From Gnetum montanum (taxonomy: Eukaryota; Streptophyta; Gnetopsida; Gnetales; Gnetaceae), in contig MNCI01037673.1 of assembly GCA_015680685.1 (NCBI GenBank), positions 936,509 through 1,000,508 of the forward strand: DNA of 64,000 nt, in the 5' to 3' direction. Positions 44,260 through 55,929 of the stretch are shown one piece after another. Under the pieces are notes generated by a model. It ran no database searches and had not been told where the DNA came from. It saw only the letters and a list, made by a program, of their open reading frames with translations. Position numbers and translations under genes: made by a program. Every line of letters begins with the position of its first letter. Positions within the stretch are counted from its first letter, which is position 1.

Positions 44260-45690
44260 TCGAGGATTGGGGATTTTTATCTTTGGGCTTTAAGTGTATG
44301 AACCATATACTGAATCACCTCTTTCATTTTGTTAAAGTGTAGGAGGTCATACATCAAAATGTTAGATTTAACTCTTTTTAGATCCTCAACCGAATCATAA
44401 TTCCTATGTTCATTTTTAGCTTCTTATTAAGGTGGGGTTCTTCTAAGTATAGAATGGAGGTTTGGTCATTGTGGGGCCTAGATTGGTTGTTTACATTGTT
44501 TTGACCAGGAACTCTTCTATTTAGGGACGTGTAGGAATTATTCCTAGTTTGTTGCTGTGTGGTGTTCACAATGTCACTAAGTCTATGGTAGTAGGTGTTA
44601 TGTGGGTTAGGGTTTCCTACCATAACTTGTTCTAATGAGAAAACCTCTTCGTTTTCTATTTCATGAGATACATTTAGGACCATAATGGGGGTTTTTCCAA
44701 TTTTTTTCCCTTGGGTATTGTCACCATATAATGCTAAGAATTGAGAACAAGTCTTCTTAGAATGTTACCTCATGTTTTGAAGACGACAATAATCATCGTT
44801 GATTAATGTACTTGGCTTTTCCAGTTGTATAAGACCTTTGTTATTGTTTCTTTTCAGCTCAACCACTTCATTGCAAAGTTTCTATAGTGAAGTCAATATC
44901 TAGGTCATCTGGTTTTGGGTTTGAGTTGGGGTTTTAATAGAATTCTATGTCCCATTTGAATTTATGATGGATTAGATCAAGGCTTTTGATTGGTCATCAT
45001 TCAAACCAGTGTTGGATGGTAGGAATGAAGATGATGTGAGGCCTTGAGAGTAATTTCTTAAAGTTTGAGCTAGTTGAAAGGGGGAAAGAGTCTAAGGCAT
45101 AGCATTACCAATACTCATCATCCCAAATTGGGTTTGGATGCTGTTCATAAGGCTTATTTGTTCTAACTCCATGGATTTAGTTAGTGCTCCCTATATTTCT
45201 GTTATGTTGGGATAAAATTTGATGGCACAAGCAAAGAATGGATCAATGGTAGAAAGGTAGAAGTTGATGATACCATCAAGTTGTGGACACATCTCATTTG
45301 GCACATAGGAAAGCTGATAAAGGAATCTAAGGTTGCAATCCCTGACATTCTCCCCAAGTAGCTTTCTTAAGCTGGTGAAGTTGGTAGATGTTATGGCAAG
45401 GCTTGTAAATTTATCAAACTGGATCAAAAACTTATTTTTGAATTCTTACCATGAGTTAATGGAGGAATCAGGGAGCTTCAAGAACCATTGGGTTGCTTTA
45501 GTCCTTAATGTTGTCACAAACACCCTACATGCCACATCATTTTGTACAATGTTATGGATTCCTAGTAAGGTTTCGAAAGATTGTATGTGTTGTTGGGCAT
45601 CACTCATAGGGCCTATGGGATCAAAGAATAGGTTTATGTTCTAGAGGAATTTTGGGATGTCATGATAATTAGTAAAGTTAAATGGATTGC
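44260..45690 (-). pseudogene. Tat1 gag
   Basis: The gag core is readable at 45427-45191 (MIQFDKFTSLAITSTNFTSL, VRDCNLRFLYQLSYVPNEMC, GIINFYLSTIDPFFACAIKF), upstream pieces extending to about 45690. A knuckle-like DYCRLQNMR.HSKKTCSQF occurs near 44760, degenerate. The C-terminal part at 44683-44378 has the Asn/Gln/His-rich stretch, then the 'EDLKR..NI..YDLL' linker before protease. The Tat2 gag at 62520-64000 is a close homologue and confirms the boundaries. Broken by stops. Confidence 0.75.
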
Positions 45691-45699
45691 TCACCAAGG

Positions 45700-46359
45700 G
45701 AGCTAGGGGTTGATGGGTTGCTATCCTAGTTCAAGTTCTCCTAAGAATAGAACTTGGAAAATGTGAAGCTTGTTATTTCTTTAACACAAAGAGATAGGTG
45801 ACTAGTCAATTTGGGATGGGGGTAAGTAATTCTTGTTGGGAAGATGTGCTCATAAAATAAGAATTTCATATTATAAACATTAAAGTAAACTATAAAATTG
45901 AGTACAAGAAATAAATATTAGAAAAATAAAATAATTTTAAAAAAATAACTAAAATGTACTATATGTTAAAAAAATTTGACAAAAAGAAAGAAAACACTAA
46001 AATATGCTATTAAAAATTTATTTTTTAAAAAGAAAAATAAATGCTTGAAATTTAAAGGAAAAAAATTTCAAAGAAAAAATAAATTTTAAGTTGAATAATT
46101 AAAACTACCTTACCAAAGTCAGGACTTAGGTATGGACCACCAAAATCAAAAATTCAAATATGGAACTGGAAAGAAAAAGATTTGGATAATAACAATTTTT
46201 AGAAAATAAAAAACATAAAAATTAAAGGTCTGAAGATAGATTTTTTAGAAAAATTGATAAGTTCAAAATTAGATCAGGAAATGAAATGGCCACAACAAAA
46301 TGACAAGAAAAGCTAAAACCAAAAGGTGGGATAAGGTCCTCCTATGAGCGCCAAAAAGG
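45700..46359 (-). other. Tat1 5' leader, AT-rich spacer
   Basis: A-rich (plus strand) spacer between primer site and gag. The matching leader in Tat2 is 55930-56600. No coding signal. Confidence 0.55.
46341..46353 (-). other. Tat1 primer binding site
   Basis: The minus strand reads TGGCGCTCATAGG six bases from the LTR edge. The TGGCGC start is typical of Tat/Athila-type primer sites; the rest is diverged. Tat2 has TGGAGCTAAAATG at the same place. Confidence 0.5.
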
Positions 46360-49073
46360 TGTTGATGTGTAAATTTTGGTTAGATTAACACCTAGGAAAA
46401 ACTCATTTTAGAAGACTATCACCTAAGGTGCCTCTCGTATGGGTATGGGAACCTAGGAATAGTCTCAGTTGGAGAGGGCTATGCAATGTTTTGAAAACAA
46501 TAAACCAAGTAAAGTAATTGAGAATATAAATTGAATATTTTTTTAAGAGGGCTATGTGATGTTTTGAAGATAATAAACCAAGTAAAATAATTGAGAATTT
46601 AAATTAAATGTTTTGCAATTTTAGAGTACAATAAGTAATTCAAATTTTCTCTAGTCTCGATGCTACCACCTGTTCGTTGCCAATCTATTGTGGATGCTAC
46701 TGCAATGTTGCTTGTAACTATTGCTAGATGAGGGAAAATGAAGATGGATCCCATGTTTTTCACATGGACCAAGAAAAAGAAACGTGACTACTAGCATCAC
46801 CTTTCATTTCCACATCTTAGTGTAGAGGAGAAAGAAAATGAAACGTAGAAGTAGCCTACCACACTTATGTGGTCACCACCACTTCTTCTATACCTGTCGA
46901 TGGTGTAGAGAGAGAAATCTATCCTTACCGTTTACTTATCATCTGTGGGTCACATGTGGTCAAGGCTAGCACTATTTCATGAGGAGAGGCTTCCTACTAC
47001 ATGGAAAAAAAGAAGAAAAAAAAGGAACCATTGTCTGCCTATTAGTAGCTACTACTCTTGTAGAGAAGAAAGAAACAACTACCTGTGGGTTTCCTCTCAA
47101 CTGCCTCCAAGATCTAATGGATGCCCTCTTATGCATCTTTGACATGCATAGATATATTAGCCATCACTGTTGAGCATCAATTGCTATCATCGTACGCATG
47201 TTAACTAATGCCGCAACCATTTGTGCTGTGTTGATTGCCTACTTTTGTTAGAGAAGGGGCTCTACCCCCTCGCACGTGAGAGACTACCACTGAGAGAGAA
47301 TTTCTACCACATGCTATTGCTGGTGAGAGAGACTTGCCACCACATGCTATTGCCAGTGAGAGAGACAAACTGTAGCATGCCACCCATCACCTACCTACTA
47401 CCATCCATCACTGTGTGTCCTCTGTATGCAGAAGAAAGAAGGTTGGCTCCACTCCAACATCAAAGAAGAGGCTTCTCAATCTGCCACTATGTTCATCACT
47501 TTTGATGTCTCTTGCAACATGTAATATGCCTGATTCCACCACCGTTGTACTTGTTGTGTGCACGAGCCTACTATGTGCTTCTTTAGTTCTGCCACTGCAT
47601 CTCACATGCTTGTCATTTCCTATCGCGTGTGCATGCTATATGTGTTTGTGCACATCACATGCATCCTGCAATCTATGTGTGTTATATGCCTCAATTGGTT
47701 CTAGTACACTATTGATGCATTGCTGGCATTTGCTGTCACCCTGCTTCCCCCTAGAGAATGCTAGCCCACATATTTTATGACCCTTAATTCATAGCAACCT
47801 GTGGAAGAAGAAACCACTATCAACCACCAACTACCATTCACCACCTGCTATAACTGTTAATTGTCATCACCCCATGTCAGTTACCATAGCCCCACCTTCT
47901 CCATCTTCACGACATAGTAATGCCCAACATCACCACGTAACTCCCACCACTGCCGTGACATATTTGTGATTACAACTGCCAATGATGAGCGAAGCAAATA
48001 TTATTCAAACACAAAGCCGGCATGAGTTTCTTAAAGCAAGTTTTTATGGCTTCCTCAACCACAGCAGAATGCTACGGCACCATCTCCATGATTCTTGCAT
48101 GGTGAAGCCTAAAAAAAACATGCATAGCACTGGACAAGAATGGTTAAAAATATTTTGCAGTAGTAAAGAAATAACTTTGAAATACAAAAAATCTAAATAT
48201 CTTATTTTTTGTCAAGGTTTTAAAAAACTTGGAACAGTAAGAAGAATTGAAAATGTGATTTTAAATTTTTTTATCTATATTTTTACAGCTAAGCCCTTCG
48301 AGGGGATATGCATATTCATTCATTAAATCTAAATATACATGTTTGTAATTGTTGATTCCCATAGGCAGTGTTGGGTAGTGTTCATTATTAAGTATAGGTG
48401 AAGTGGAAACTATTAGATATGGTAAGTTAAGTTACCCATTATCTTAATAATAAAAAAGATAATTTTTAATCAAATAGAAATTTTGAAGTTTTTGATAAAA
48501 TATTAATGGATTAAGAACTATTTGCCATATTTTCTAGGACTTCCCAATTTCAAGGAAGTAATTTTTCAATTTTCTAAACAAACAGTGAGAGCATTTTTTG
48601 TTATTTATTGGTCCTCACAATCTTGGTACTAGACTTTGTGAGAAGAGCACTAAAATTTAGAAGCCATTGAAATTCATAATTTTTATTTTATTTTATTACA
48701 TATGATTGACTGAAAAATATTTGTCAAGGTCATGGACTAAATGCGAGGAGGGTCATCAACCATTATGAATCTAAATGAAACCAAATTCTTTAAATCAAAG
48801 TAAAAATATTTTTCGTATGGAAAAATTTTGTATATTTTGTATTAAATACAATTAGTATCTTATTTATTATTTACGTTATTTGCTATATCATATGAGTTAT
48901 CACATCAAAAGTACTTCTACTTAACCTTATATGTTAAGGTGTTCTAATACTAAACCTTTTCTTTCAGGTTCCACACCCTAAGTTTCTGTACATGAATATT
49001 CTTTATTTAATATCATTGTTGAATATTGTTCATTATGGACTCATGCTTGGCATGGGAAAGGTTGACCTCAACA
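46360..49073 (-). repeat. Tat1 5' LTR
   Basis: 2714 bp, homologous to 21863-24740. It starts TGTTGATG and ends CCTCAACA. The 33-bp tandem units at 47291-47356 are shared. Short open frames on the plus strand occur at similar places in both LTRs but follow from LTR homology. Confidence 0.87.
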
Positions 49074-49078
49074 AGGCT
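49074..49078. repeat. Tat1 target-site duplication, right copy
   Basis: AGGCT, partner of AGCCT at 21858-21862. Confidence 0.5.
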
Positions 49079-50034
49079 ATCAAGCATTTGCTTTTTGGAT
49101 GAATTAAAATCATCAATCTTGAATTTTCTTCATCATTATTCACTTACACAGTACTTGCTTACCATCATGTCTTCATGGCTTAAGTTCAAAGCCTGTTGTC
49201 TACTAAGGTATATACATATAAACAATGGAAGCTTAACTACAATACAAGGTAGAAGAAGACTTACTTGATTTCTTAGTATATAATCCTTTCTTAAGACTAT
49301 ACATATTTGACTATAGTTTCTAGAAGATTATAATTACTTAGTTAAAAGCTTCTACAACAAACTATGGACCTAAAGCAGATCCTCCATATCCTGGTGATGC
49401 TGTTAAAGCTAGAGAAGGCATGCATGTTTATTCATGTTTGTTCATGTTCATGTTCATGTGGTGATGTTTGAACATTTCTACCTCCTGCTACTACTATTGG
49501 AAATATAGTTGTCACTAATCACAATAAAGAAAATGGATTTGGAGAGATATTCAGCAACTTCTTCATCATTTTAAAGCTTAGTAGAAATGTCCATCATAGC
49601 GTTTCAAAAATTTGAAATCTGACCATCATTGCTTTGCCACTGTATATGAATCAAGCAAGTGAAGATGTTTTGGGAACATTGTTGTACTTCTTAGGATTGT
49701 TGTTGAAGATTTTGTCCTTGGCCAATGGTAGTGGGAACGTCATGAAGATGAGGAAAAGAAGAGAGTAACAGAGTGTTTATAATGTTTATATAATATATAA
49801 TTATAATCATATTGTTTATATAGTTTACACATAGTTATATATAATGTCTATATTATATATATATCTAATTAGATATAATAATAATATATAATATAATCAC
49901 ATTAATATAATATATAATATTAATTAAACATAAATAAAATAATTAACTATATGAAATACAAAATAAAATCAATTAAAATATATGAATTTGACAAGAATAC
50001 TTATTTAAAAACTAAACTAATTTGGGGATTAACA
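49079..50034. other. X, right part; no gene recognised
   Basis: Continuation of X after Tat1. It has a TTCATG-rich stretch near 49430-49460 and an A/T dinucleotide-rich tract at 49785-49945. No open frame with a recognisable domain. Confidence 0.4.
49785..49945. repeat. TA-rich microsatellite-like tract
   Basis: Almost pure A/T with repeated TATATAATA and AATATAATATATAAT words. Such tracts are common at fragile or mobile-element boundaries, but no function is implied. Confidence 0.7.
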
Positions 50035-50039
50035 AGAAG
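50035..50039. repeat. AGAAG flanking repeat of X, right copy
   Basis: AGAAG, identical to 19662-19666. Confidence 0.5.
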
Positions 50040-50690
50040 CTTCTCCAATCCTTTGCACGAGCTATCAAGAAGCTTGGGAGAAACCTCTCTTACTTGCGTA
50101 AGAGTTTGGATGCAGCTAGGATTTCACCTCCTTTCAATGGATAGGTGTTTGAGAAGGTTACTACCCTTATTTTTGACAGTGAGGTGGATGTTCCTATCCC
50201 ATCAAGGCATTCAACTAGTCCTTCGTGTATGTATGACTCAGGGATGAAGTCTCTGATTCAAAGCCTGAGGCACCACCAACTCATGTCTAGGGGGAGCATC
50301 ATGTTCCCATATAGTAGTTTGAGCATCATGATCCTACATTTCCTGTTCATTCAATTCCTTCATCAATCAATGCTCCTAGCTCTTTTGAGTAGAAAGCAAT
50401 GAAGAGTATCTTTAGGATCACATCTTAATGGGTTTCAACTCAGCACCTCCAGTTCAGCTAGATCCTCTAGCTTCATCTCAATTTCGAGTGAAGCTTCAAC
50501 CCCGAGGACCTCTCATCTAGCAAATTGAGTTCTCTAATGAGGATACATAGCACTCAAGAAAACCCAACACTAGCAATGATGACAATGAAGAGGGGACTTA
50601 TCATCCATCCAAAGTAGCAGATGACTTAGGGTCTGAGGATGCAACAAAGGCTAGTAATTGAGACCTTGAGTGATTTTTTTCTCTCCTTTT
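50040..50690 (+). pseudogene. C2 ORF2, C-terminal part
   Basis: Resumes C2 after X. It aligns with 7990-7500 of C1 on the opposite strand: LDAARISPP..., then SEVDVPIPSRHSTSPSCMYD and SGMKS, versus C1 ..ARPSCAYDLGMKSDSEVDAP. Pro, Ser and Asp dominate and no fold is recognisable. It ends before a T-rich stretch near 50710. Broken by stops and by loss of frame. Confidence 0.55.
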
Positions 50691-51128
50691 GCTAATGTTC
50701 AAAAAGGAGTTTTTTTTTTGTTTCTCACATATGTGATTTTGGGACTTTGCACATATGTGATGGATGTGATGATAGATAGTTGAGGATTTATGTGGACAAT
50801 TGGCTATATGACAATTTGCAAATGTGTTATCGACAAATGATGTTTACCTTTGTTATCTCTATGTGGTATACCTTTGCTCTTTACTTTTAGCATCGTTTCA
50901 TTTTTTTTCTATTTTCCACATTCTACCAAACTACCTTGACCCTCACTACTTTATCTTAATCCCTAGCTACCATAGGAATTTATGTATTTTTTAGTACTTT
51001 ATTTATGTGCTTTATCCCTTTTGATGCTATTCAAAAAGGGGAGAGTATAGTTATGGATTTATTTTGGAGATTTTTCATGTCTAGTAACACATTTTCTTAA
51101 GTTTTGAACATCACCAAAAAGTGGAAGA
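50690..51128 (+). other. C2 3' untranslated region with purine tract
   Basis: Contains three similar purine words: TTCAAAAAGGAG near 50697-50710, TTCAAAAAGGGGAGAG near 51030-51045, and CCAAAAAGTGGAAGA at 51114-51128. The last abuts the 3' LTR and is the polypurine tract. The repeated words look like duplicated tracts, as in SIRE-type copia 3' regions. Confidence 0.5.
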
Positions 51129-52189
51129 TTATGGACATTTTGGTATGTCAAAACGTTAAGAAAAATGGAGAACAATGTTGTTTGTGTGGTTGTGTAGTTG
51201 TTATGTTTGTAGGACAAGAACTTGGATTGAGATAAGAAGGCTTGTAGAAGTTCAAGATCATGAACAAGAAATGAAGAATTCAAAATGCAAAGGAAGCTAA
51301 AGAAAGAAATCTCCAAGAAAAGTCAAACATCTTTGAAGAATTGAAGATAGTACAAGAGAAGATGTCTCTAAAAAATAACAAATGTCTTTATGGAAAGAAA
51401 GACATCTTTCCAGAATGAAGGACTATTATAGAAAGACATCATTCATAAAAAAGGCATCTTTCTAGAACGAAGATCAAATGTAGAAAGACATCTCAATCTC
51501 AAAGAAGAAATCTTCAATAACCATTAACTAGTTGTTGCACAGATTTCGAGGTGATTTTAGAAACATATTGGCTATAAGAAGATTTCATTCTCATTGGAAA
51601 AATAAAAAGCATTATGTACTATCTATTGTAATTGGCAATTATTAAATCATTGTTGCTCCTCATTGTACAATTATTTGTCTATTGTAATTGGTCAAAGTAA
51701 GTTGTGTCTCAGAGTGTAAGGATTAGCAAACCTAGTTGCATTCTTTCCTTATGATTGTTATTCTTTATTATTGCCCTATAGGATTGATGTGCTTCTTATG
51801 GAAAGGAATCTTGCTTAAGCTTTTCAAGATCCAGAGGGATTAAGTGTTGGTGTAGCACCACAACACTTTGAAGTGGGGCTCAAGTTATAAAAGTTGTGGG
51901 ATCCTAAAAATAACATTCTAAGCTTGTCAAGACCTTGCAGGTTGAGTGGATTCATAGTGTTGAATTACTTCGTTGTAGAGCTTAGAGCTTGTACAATGTG
52001 TGTTATCCTTCACATCGCATTTGAAACCAACAAAGTCTAGAGGTATGCTTGTGAACTACCCTTGGAGTGTAGACTACCCCAAGTTGGAAAATCATGTTAA
52101 ATTTGGAGTGTGTGCTTTATCTCAAAGAATTTTAATTTGTAGAACTTATTCATCTCTCCCTCCCACTACTTCTAAGTTCAACGATCCTT
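51129..52189 (+). repeat. C2 3' LTR
   Basis: 1061 bp, homologous to 15501-16577. It starts TTATGGACATTTTGG and ends CAACGATCCTT directly before ACCCA. The motif array is at about 51308-51505, and GCTATAAGAAG at 51571-51581. Confidence 0.88.
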
Positions 52190-52425
52190 ACCCATGACTT
52201 GAAGCTTTTAATTTAAGAGTCTTACTACTAGGTAAACATCTCATTTTAACATCAATATTAGAATGAAATCGCATTATTATATCCTTCTTTAAATCCATAT
52301 CATTCTCTTACACATTTTAACTTGTTCTAGCTAAGAATTTATTTGAAAAATTATCCATCATGTAATTAGATAAATTATAAACTAGTAAAAACTAGGTGTG
52401 GCATGTTGAAATCCAACAATAATGT
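52190..52425 (-). repeat. tRNA-like repeat, tandem unit B (right part) with C2 target duplication
   Basis: Continues unit B from 15500. The first five bases, ACCCA, are the second copy of the C2 target duplication. The remaining text (gacttgaagc.., cttactactagg.., gctaagaatttatttgaaaa) matches unit A at 15163-15395. Confidence 0.65.
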
Positions 52426-53694
52426 TAATATTAAGTAAAACTTTAGAGTACATCACATGCTTAACACTAAGTAGAAAATACTAAAAACATAGAAAGGAAA
52501 AACTTTCTAATTTTAAAGCTATCTACTAAGTTGTACAACCTAATAGTTGATACTTTGAAAGCATGAAAAAGCAAAATTAATTGTTAGTAGGGAGGATCAT
52601 CTAAATCTTAACAACATTTACATCAATTTCAACATTTATGCTTGAACTTAAAATAACAAAAGGATTCAAGGTAGCAATAGAAATAATTGCCATAATACTG
52701 ACTTTTGTAGGAGAGGAAAATCTAATAGACAATAATTGTACATATTTTCAATTACAATTTACCTTATGTTGAGAATCTTTATCATTAGTGTTAATGCACC
52801 TATAAGCATATATTTTAAGCTTTGAATTAATGGTATTCTTTTCAAATGAGGAAATTTTTTTCTTACAATCTATCTATCTAAACTAATAAATAATTCATGT
52901 AGAAAAAATATTAACAAAGCTTCTATCTTTGCTAGTTTCTTTATTATTATTTAATCGTTTTATTTTTTTTATAGTACCTTGATTTTTCATATCTTTAACT
53001 TTAAATTATGTTTTTCATCCTCAAATTTAATATATTTTTCATACTCAACTTCAATACATTTTTTCCTTAGCATATTTTTTTTTAAGCCGAAAAGGACAAA
53101 CATTAAAAAATTTCCTTCATGATAATAATAGTTACAAAAAATTAGGACAATTATAATATGTAATTAGATGAATATAAGTCTTCCTACCTACTTGTAATAC
53201 CAATTCCTTTTTATGGTAAAGAAGATATAATTCAACAAAAAAATATCTATGAGAATTGAATGGTATGGAAATAGATTCCATATGCTTAATGGAACTAAGA
53301 AGCCTAGCAATTTTGTGTTAAACTTTCTAAAAAATCAATGGAATATTAAATAGCTTGAAAAAACACAAAACTTTAAAATATTCTTTAGATTTGACATCAA
53401 AATTTGAAGTCCACTTATGAAAGATCAACACTACATACCTATGTATAAATGATTATAAATCTAGGGTACGCTACACCATCAAAGCATTGCATAGCTCAAC
53501 AAGAAAAAAAATGAGAATAATACCGGGCATGAATGACTTGAATATCTTGCTTTTGCATCACATCATTTAGCTATGAAGTCAAAGTTCAATTGTGAGGTAG
53601 ATGTCCCAAAATTTAAATGAACATACATTATGATGTAAGATCAACAATTAGTAACTCATATACATCATTAATGCAAGATGTCTTAGATATAGCA
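52426..53694. other. Flank without a recognisable gene
   Basis: AT-rich, with T-rich runs near 52960-53090. No supported coding sequence or LTR up to the Tat2 start. Confidence 0.5.
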
Positions 53695-54187
53695 TGTTGA
53701 TGTATCAACCTCACCCATGCTATGCGCAAGGTCATAATCAACACATGCTAATACTTATTTTTCTTCCTTGTTCCATGGAAACTTATTATAATTCTTTGAA
53801 GTTAGATCTTATAATGGATGAATGTTCGTACAATGTTAGACAATATTCATGATGTCTATTAAAGGTACAAAAGCAAGCAAGTGATAATGACGTTGAACCC
53901 AATTATCTTAGATATCATTCTCACTATGCTAGACTAACAAAGATACAATTATCATTATTGTTGATGCTTTGGACTTTAATTTTAAGAAACCATTCATGCT
54001 CTCATGTTTAGAAAAGGATCGTTACTAGAGCCTCAAGGTTTGTCCAGCAAGCCATTGGTGAATAAGTGAAAGCCTAACTTTTTAAGAGGTTGCGCTTAGG
54101 CTCAAACTTATGTTTTCATACTTGAGAAATAAAAACCTTACCTATTCTATTGATTATTATTTCTAAATTATATTATTTGAGGTGTTA

Positions 54188-54330
54188 CTTAGTGATGAGT
54201 GGCGAGGTACCCCTACACTCAACCATACGNATATCGCGGCCTAGTGTAAACCGCGTCTCATCACTTAGTGATAAGGCTTGATTTGAAAGCTTCAAGTCAT
54301 GAGTTTAATTCTAGTTGACAATCTTGAGTT
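54188..54330 (+). repeat. tRNA-derived SINE-like head, split by an LTR insertion
   Basis: Joining 54180-54192 to 54269 gives a GAGGTGTTACTTAGTGATAA(GG) head and TCAAGTCATGAGTTTAATTC, matching the minus-strand head at 428-506. The CTTAG duplication of the inserted LTR lies within the A-box region. Confidence 0.5.
54193..54263. mobile_element. TatNA-family LTR fragment (solo LTR or collapsed element)
   Basis: The left 37 bases match the start of the TatNA LTR (TGATGAGTGGCGAGGTACCC..). After a single N at 54230, the right 33 bases resemble its end (..ATATCGCGGCCTAGTG...CTCATCA). Perfect CTTAG repeats at 54188-54192 and 54264-54268 flank it. The N therefore stands for at least most of an LTR, possibly for a whole element. 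Confidence 0.7.
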
Positions 54331-55579
54331 ATAAAATTCTAACGCCACATACACATGTTTATTCCTTACATACAGTTCAATTAAGTAGCTTACTATTTGT
54401 GACTACCCTATTAATTCTTAATATTGATGTCACTATGTTAAATGTTGATGTTAATTATTAGTCTATTTGATACATTTCTCAGCTTACAATGATTCAATTT
54501 TTTCCCTACAATGTGTCTGGGATGCTTTTGGTTATAGTTTGGGTCAACTACCAATGAAATATCTCTTAAGGACAACTTCCTATATCAAACTATGGTTATG
54601 GAAATGGAAAATATTTTCTTTTCATAAATGAATAATTCTATCTTGAGGGGCATTACATGAAGGATGTGGGGGTTACAATACCGTAATGGTTGAGTGGTGG
54701 CCATTCATGGTAGTAGTTACGGTCATTAGTGGTGCATATGAGTGGCCATTTGAATAGGAGGTCTAGGAAATGGTAAAGGGGAAGAGGCCCTAGGGCTCCA
54801 AAGAAGAACCAAGTGGATAGAGGAGGAACAAAAAAGTGGTAGTAGCGAGCTTTCCTCTAGCTTCTTCCGACAAGGAATAGTAGCTCTCGATGGCTCCGAG
54901 CTGCAGGGGGCTTGACTTCTCTCTCCTTCCCCATTCCAGTAGGGTGGATGGTGGTAGGTGTTGTAGATGTTGTGATGGTGGCTGCAACTACAGACAACTG
55001 TAGTTGTATCATTAGTGGAAGAATGCACAACAACAAGCAAGGGTAAATAGTGCAACCAACAACAAAAGCATCTGTCACTACCGCTTGTCAAAGACACAAG
55101 TACATGTTAGAAGTTCACGCGTGGTGGTAGTTTTTTTGCATGGTACATGTTAGAAGCTCTCCCTCATAGGTAGTTTCTTCTTTCTCCATAGCTGCAAGTA
55201 ATCTTCTTTCACCTATGATGGACAAGCATGTGGACCCGTGGCGATAGACTACTAGGCTCACACATCAGCGAGCAATAGAGTGATGGTCCTGTAGCAACAT
55301 GTGGCAAACAATGCACATGTGTGTCAAATGAGTGGTCAAAGGTAGAATAATAGATAGCAGTGTTAGAACTGCAATGATGAGCATGTAACTAAAAAAAGGG
55401 GGGGAAGTCTATAGGTGACAATTTCTTTTCTTTTTTGGGTTGTAACCGGCAAGTGCCCACAGGGTCAACAAGCGGCAAGAGTGGGCAGCAAGGACTGACT
55501 TCTCTCCCTCTTCTCTCATTCACAATAGTTTTCCCTCCATTGCTCTCTCAACTACATAATGATCACAATGATCAGCAAG

Positions 55580-55610
55580 GACAAATCTCTCTCTCTCTCT
55601 TTCTCTTGCC
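55580..55610. repeat. CT-rich microsatellite
   Basis: A run of CTCTCT repeats, about 20 bases, within the Tat2 LTR. Confidence 0.7.
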
Positions 55611-55929
55611 ACAATGTTGCAGCAATAGATAATAGTATGGGATCCAGCCTCTTCTCTCTTCCTCTTCTAGTGGCGATAATAGTGGGACCAAGGAAAATTT
55701 TAATTTTGTTGTTCTCTATTATTTCAAACAACCACTTATCTTAAATTTCAATAAGTTTTAATTAAAATTCCTTTTTTTTAGTTTACTATTTTAAAAAGAT
55801 AAAATAGCTCTCTTTAGCTGAGACTATTTCTAAGTTTCCATACCCATATGGGAGGCACCCTAGATAGTAATCTCTTAAAATGAGTTTCTTTTCCCCAATG
55901 TTGTAGCATCCAAATTTTATGCATCAACA

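Larger units (their letters stand above)
21863..49073 (-). mobile_element. Tat1: Ty3/gypsy element with long LTRs and two RNase H domains
   Basis: LTRs of about 2.9 kb (21863-24740) and 2.7 kb (46360-49073) enclose a minus-strand gypsy polyprotein: gag, protease, an RNase H, reverse transcriptase, a second RNase H, integrase. The primer site starts TGGCGC, as in Tat/Athila-type elements. A LINE (about 26.1-31.3 kb) and TatNA (31644-40451) are inserted in it. All ORFs are broken. LTR termini are the inverted repeat TGTTGA...TCAACA. Confidence 0.85.
19667..50034. mobile_element. X: insertion in C2 carrying host-gene fragments
   Basis: Defined by subtraction: sequence between the two halves of C2, minus Tat1. 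About 3.2 kb belongs to X itself (19667-21862 and 49079-50034). TG...CA ends and AGAAG direct repeats fit LTR-type integration, but I could not align two LTRs, so the class is uncertain. It holds NB-ARC fragments on the minus strand and a PPR fragment on the plus strand. Confidence 0.45.
15501..52189 (+). mobile_element. C2: non-autonomous copia-like element, split by a 30-kb insertion
   Basis: Plus-strand copy of the C1 family. Its 5' LTR is 15501-16577, gag and ORF2 follow to 19661, and the rest of ORF2 and the 3' LTR are at 50040-52189. Perfect ACCCA repeats flank it. As in C1 there is no pol. The interruption (X, 19667-50034) falls between the ORF2 core and its C-terminal part, as shown by comparison with 7600-8100 of C1. 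Confidence 0.85.
53695..55929 (+). repeat. Tat2 5' LTR
   Basis: The start (TGTTGATGTATCAACCTC, then CCCATGC and CATAATCAACA) matches the Tat1 LTR start on the minus strand over about 49 bases. The end at 55780-55929 matches the Tat1 LTR end, including the 'gggtgcctcc' and 'atatggg' part, and stops TGCATCAACA. The middle is poorly conserved, and contains the inserted LTR fragment at 54193-54263. Length about 2.2 kb. Confidence 0.6.
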
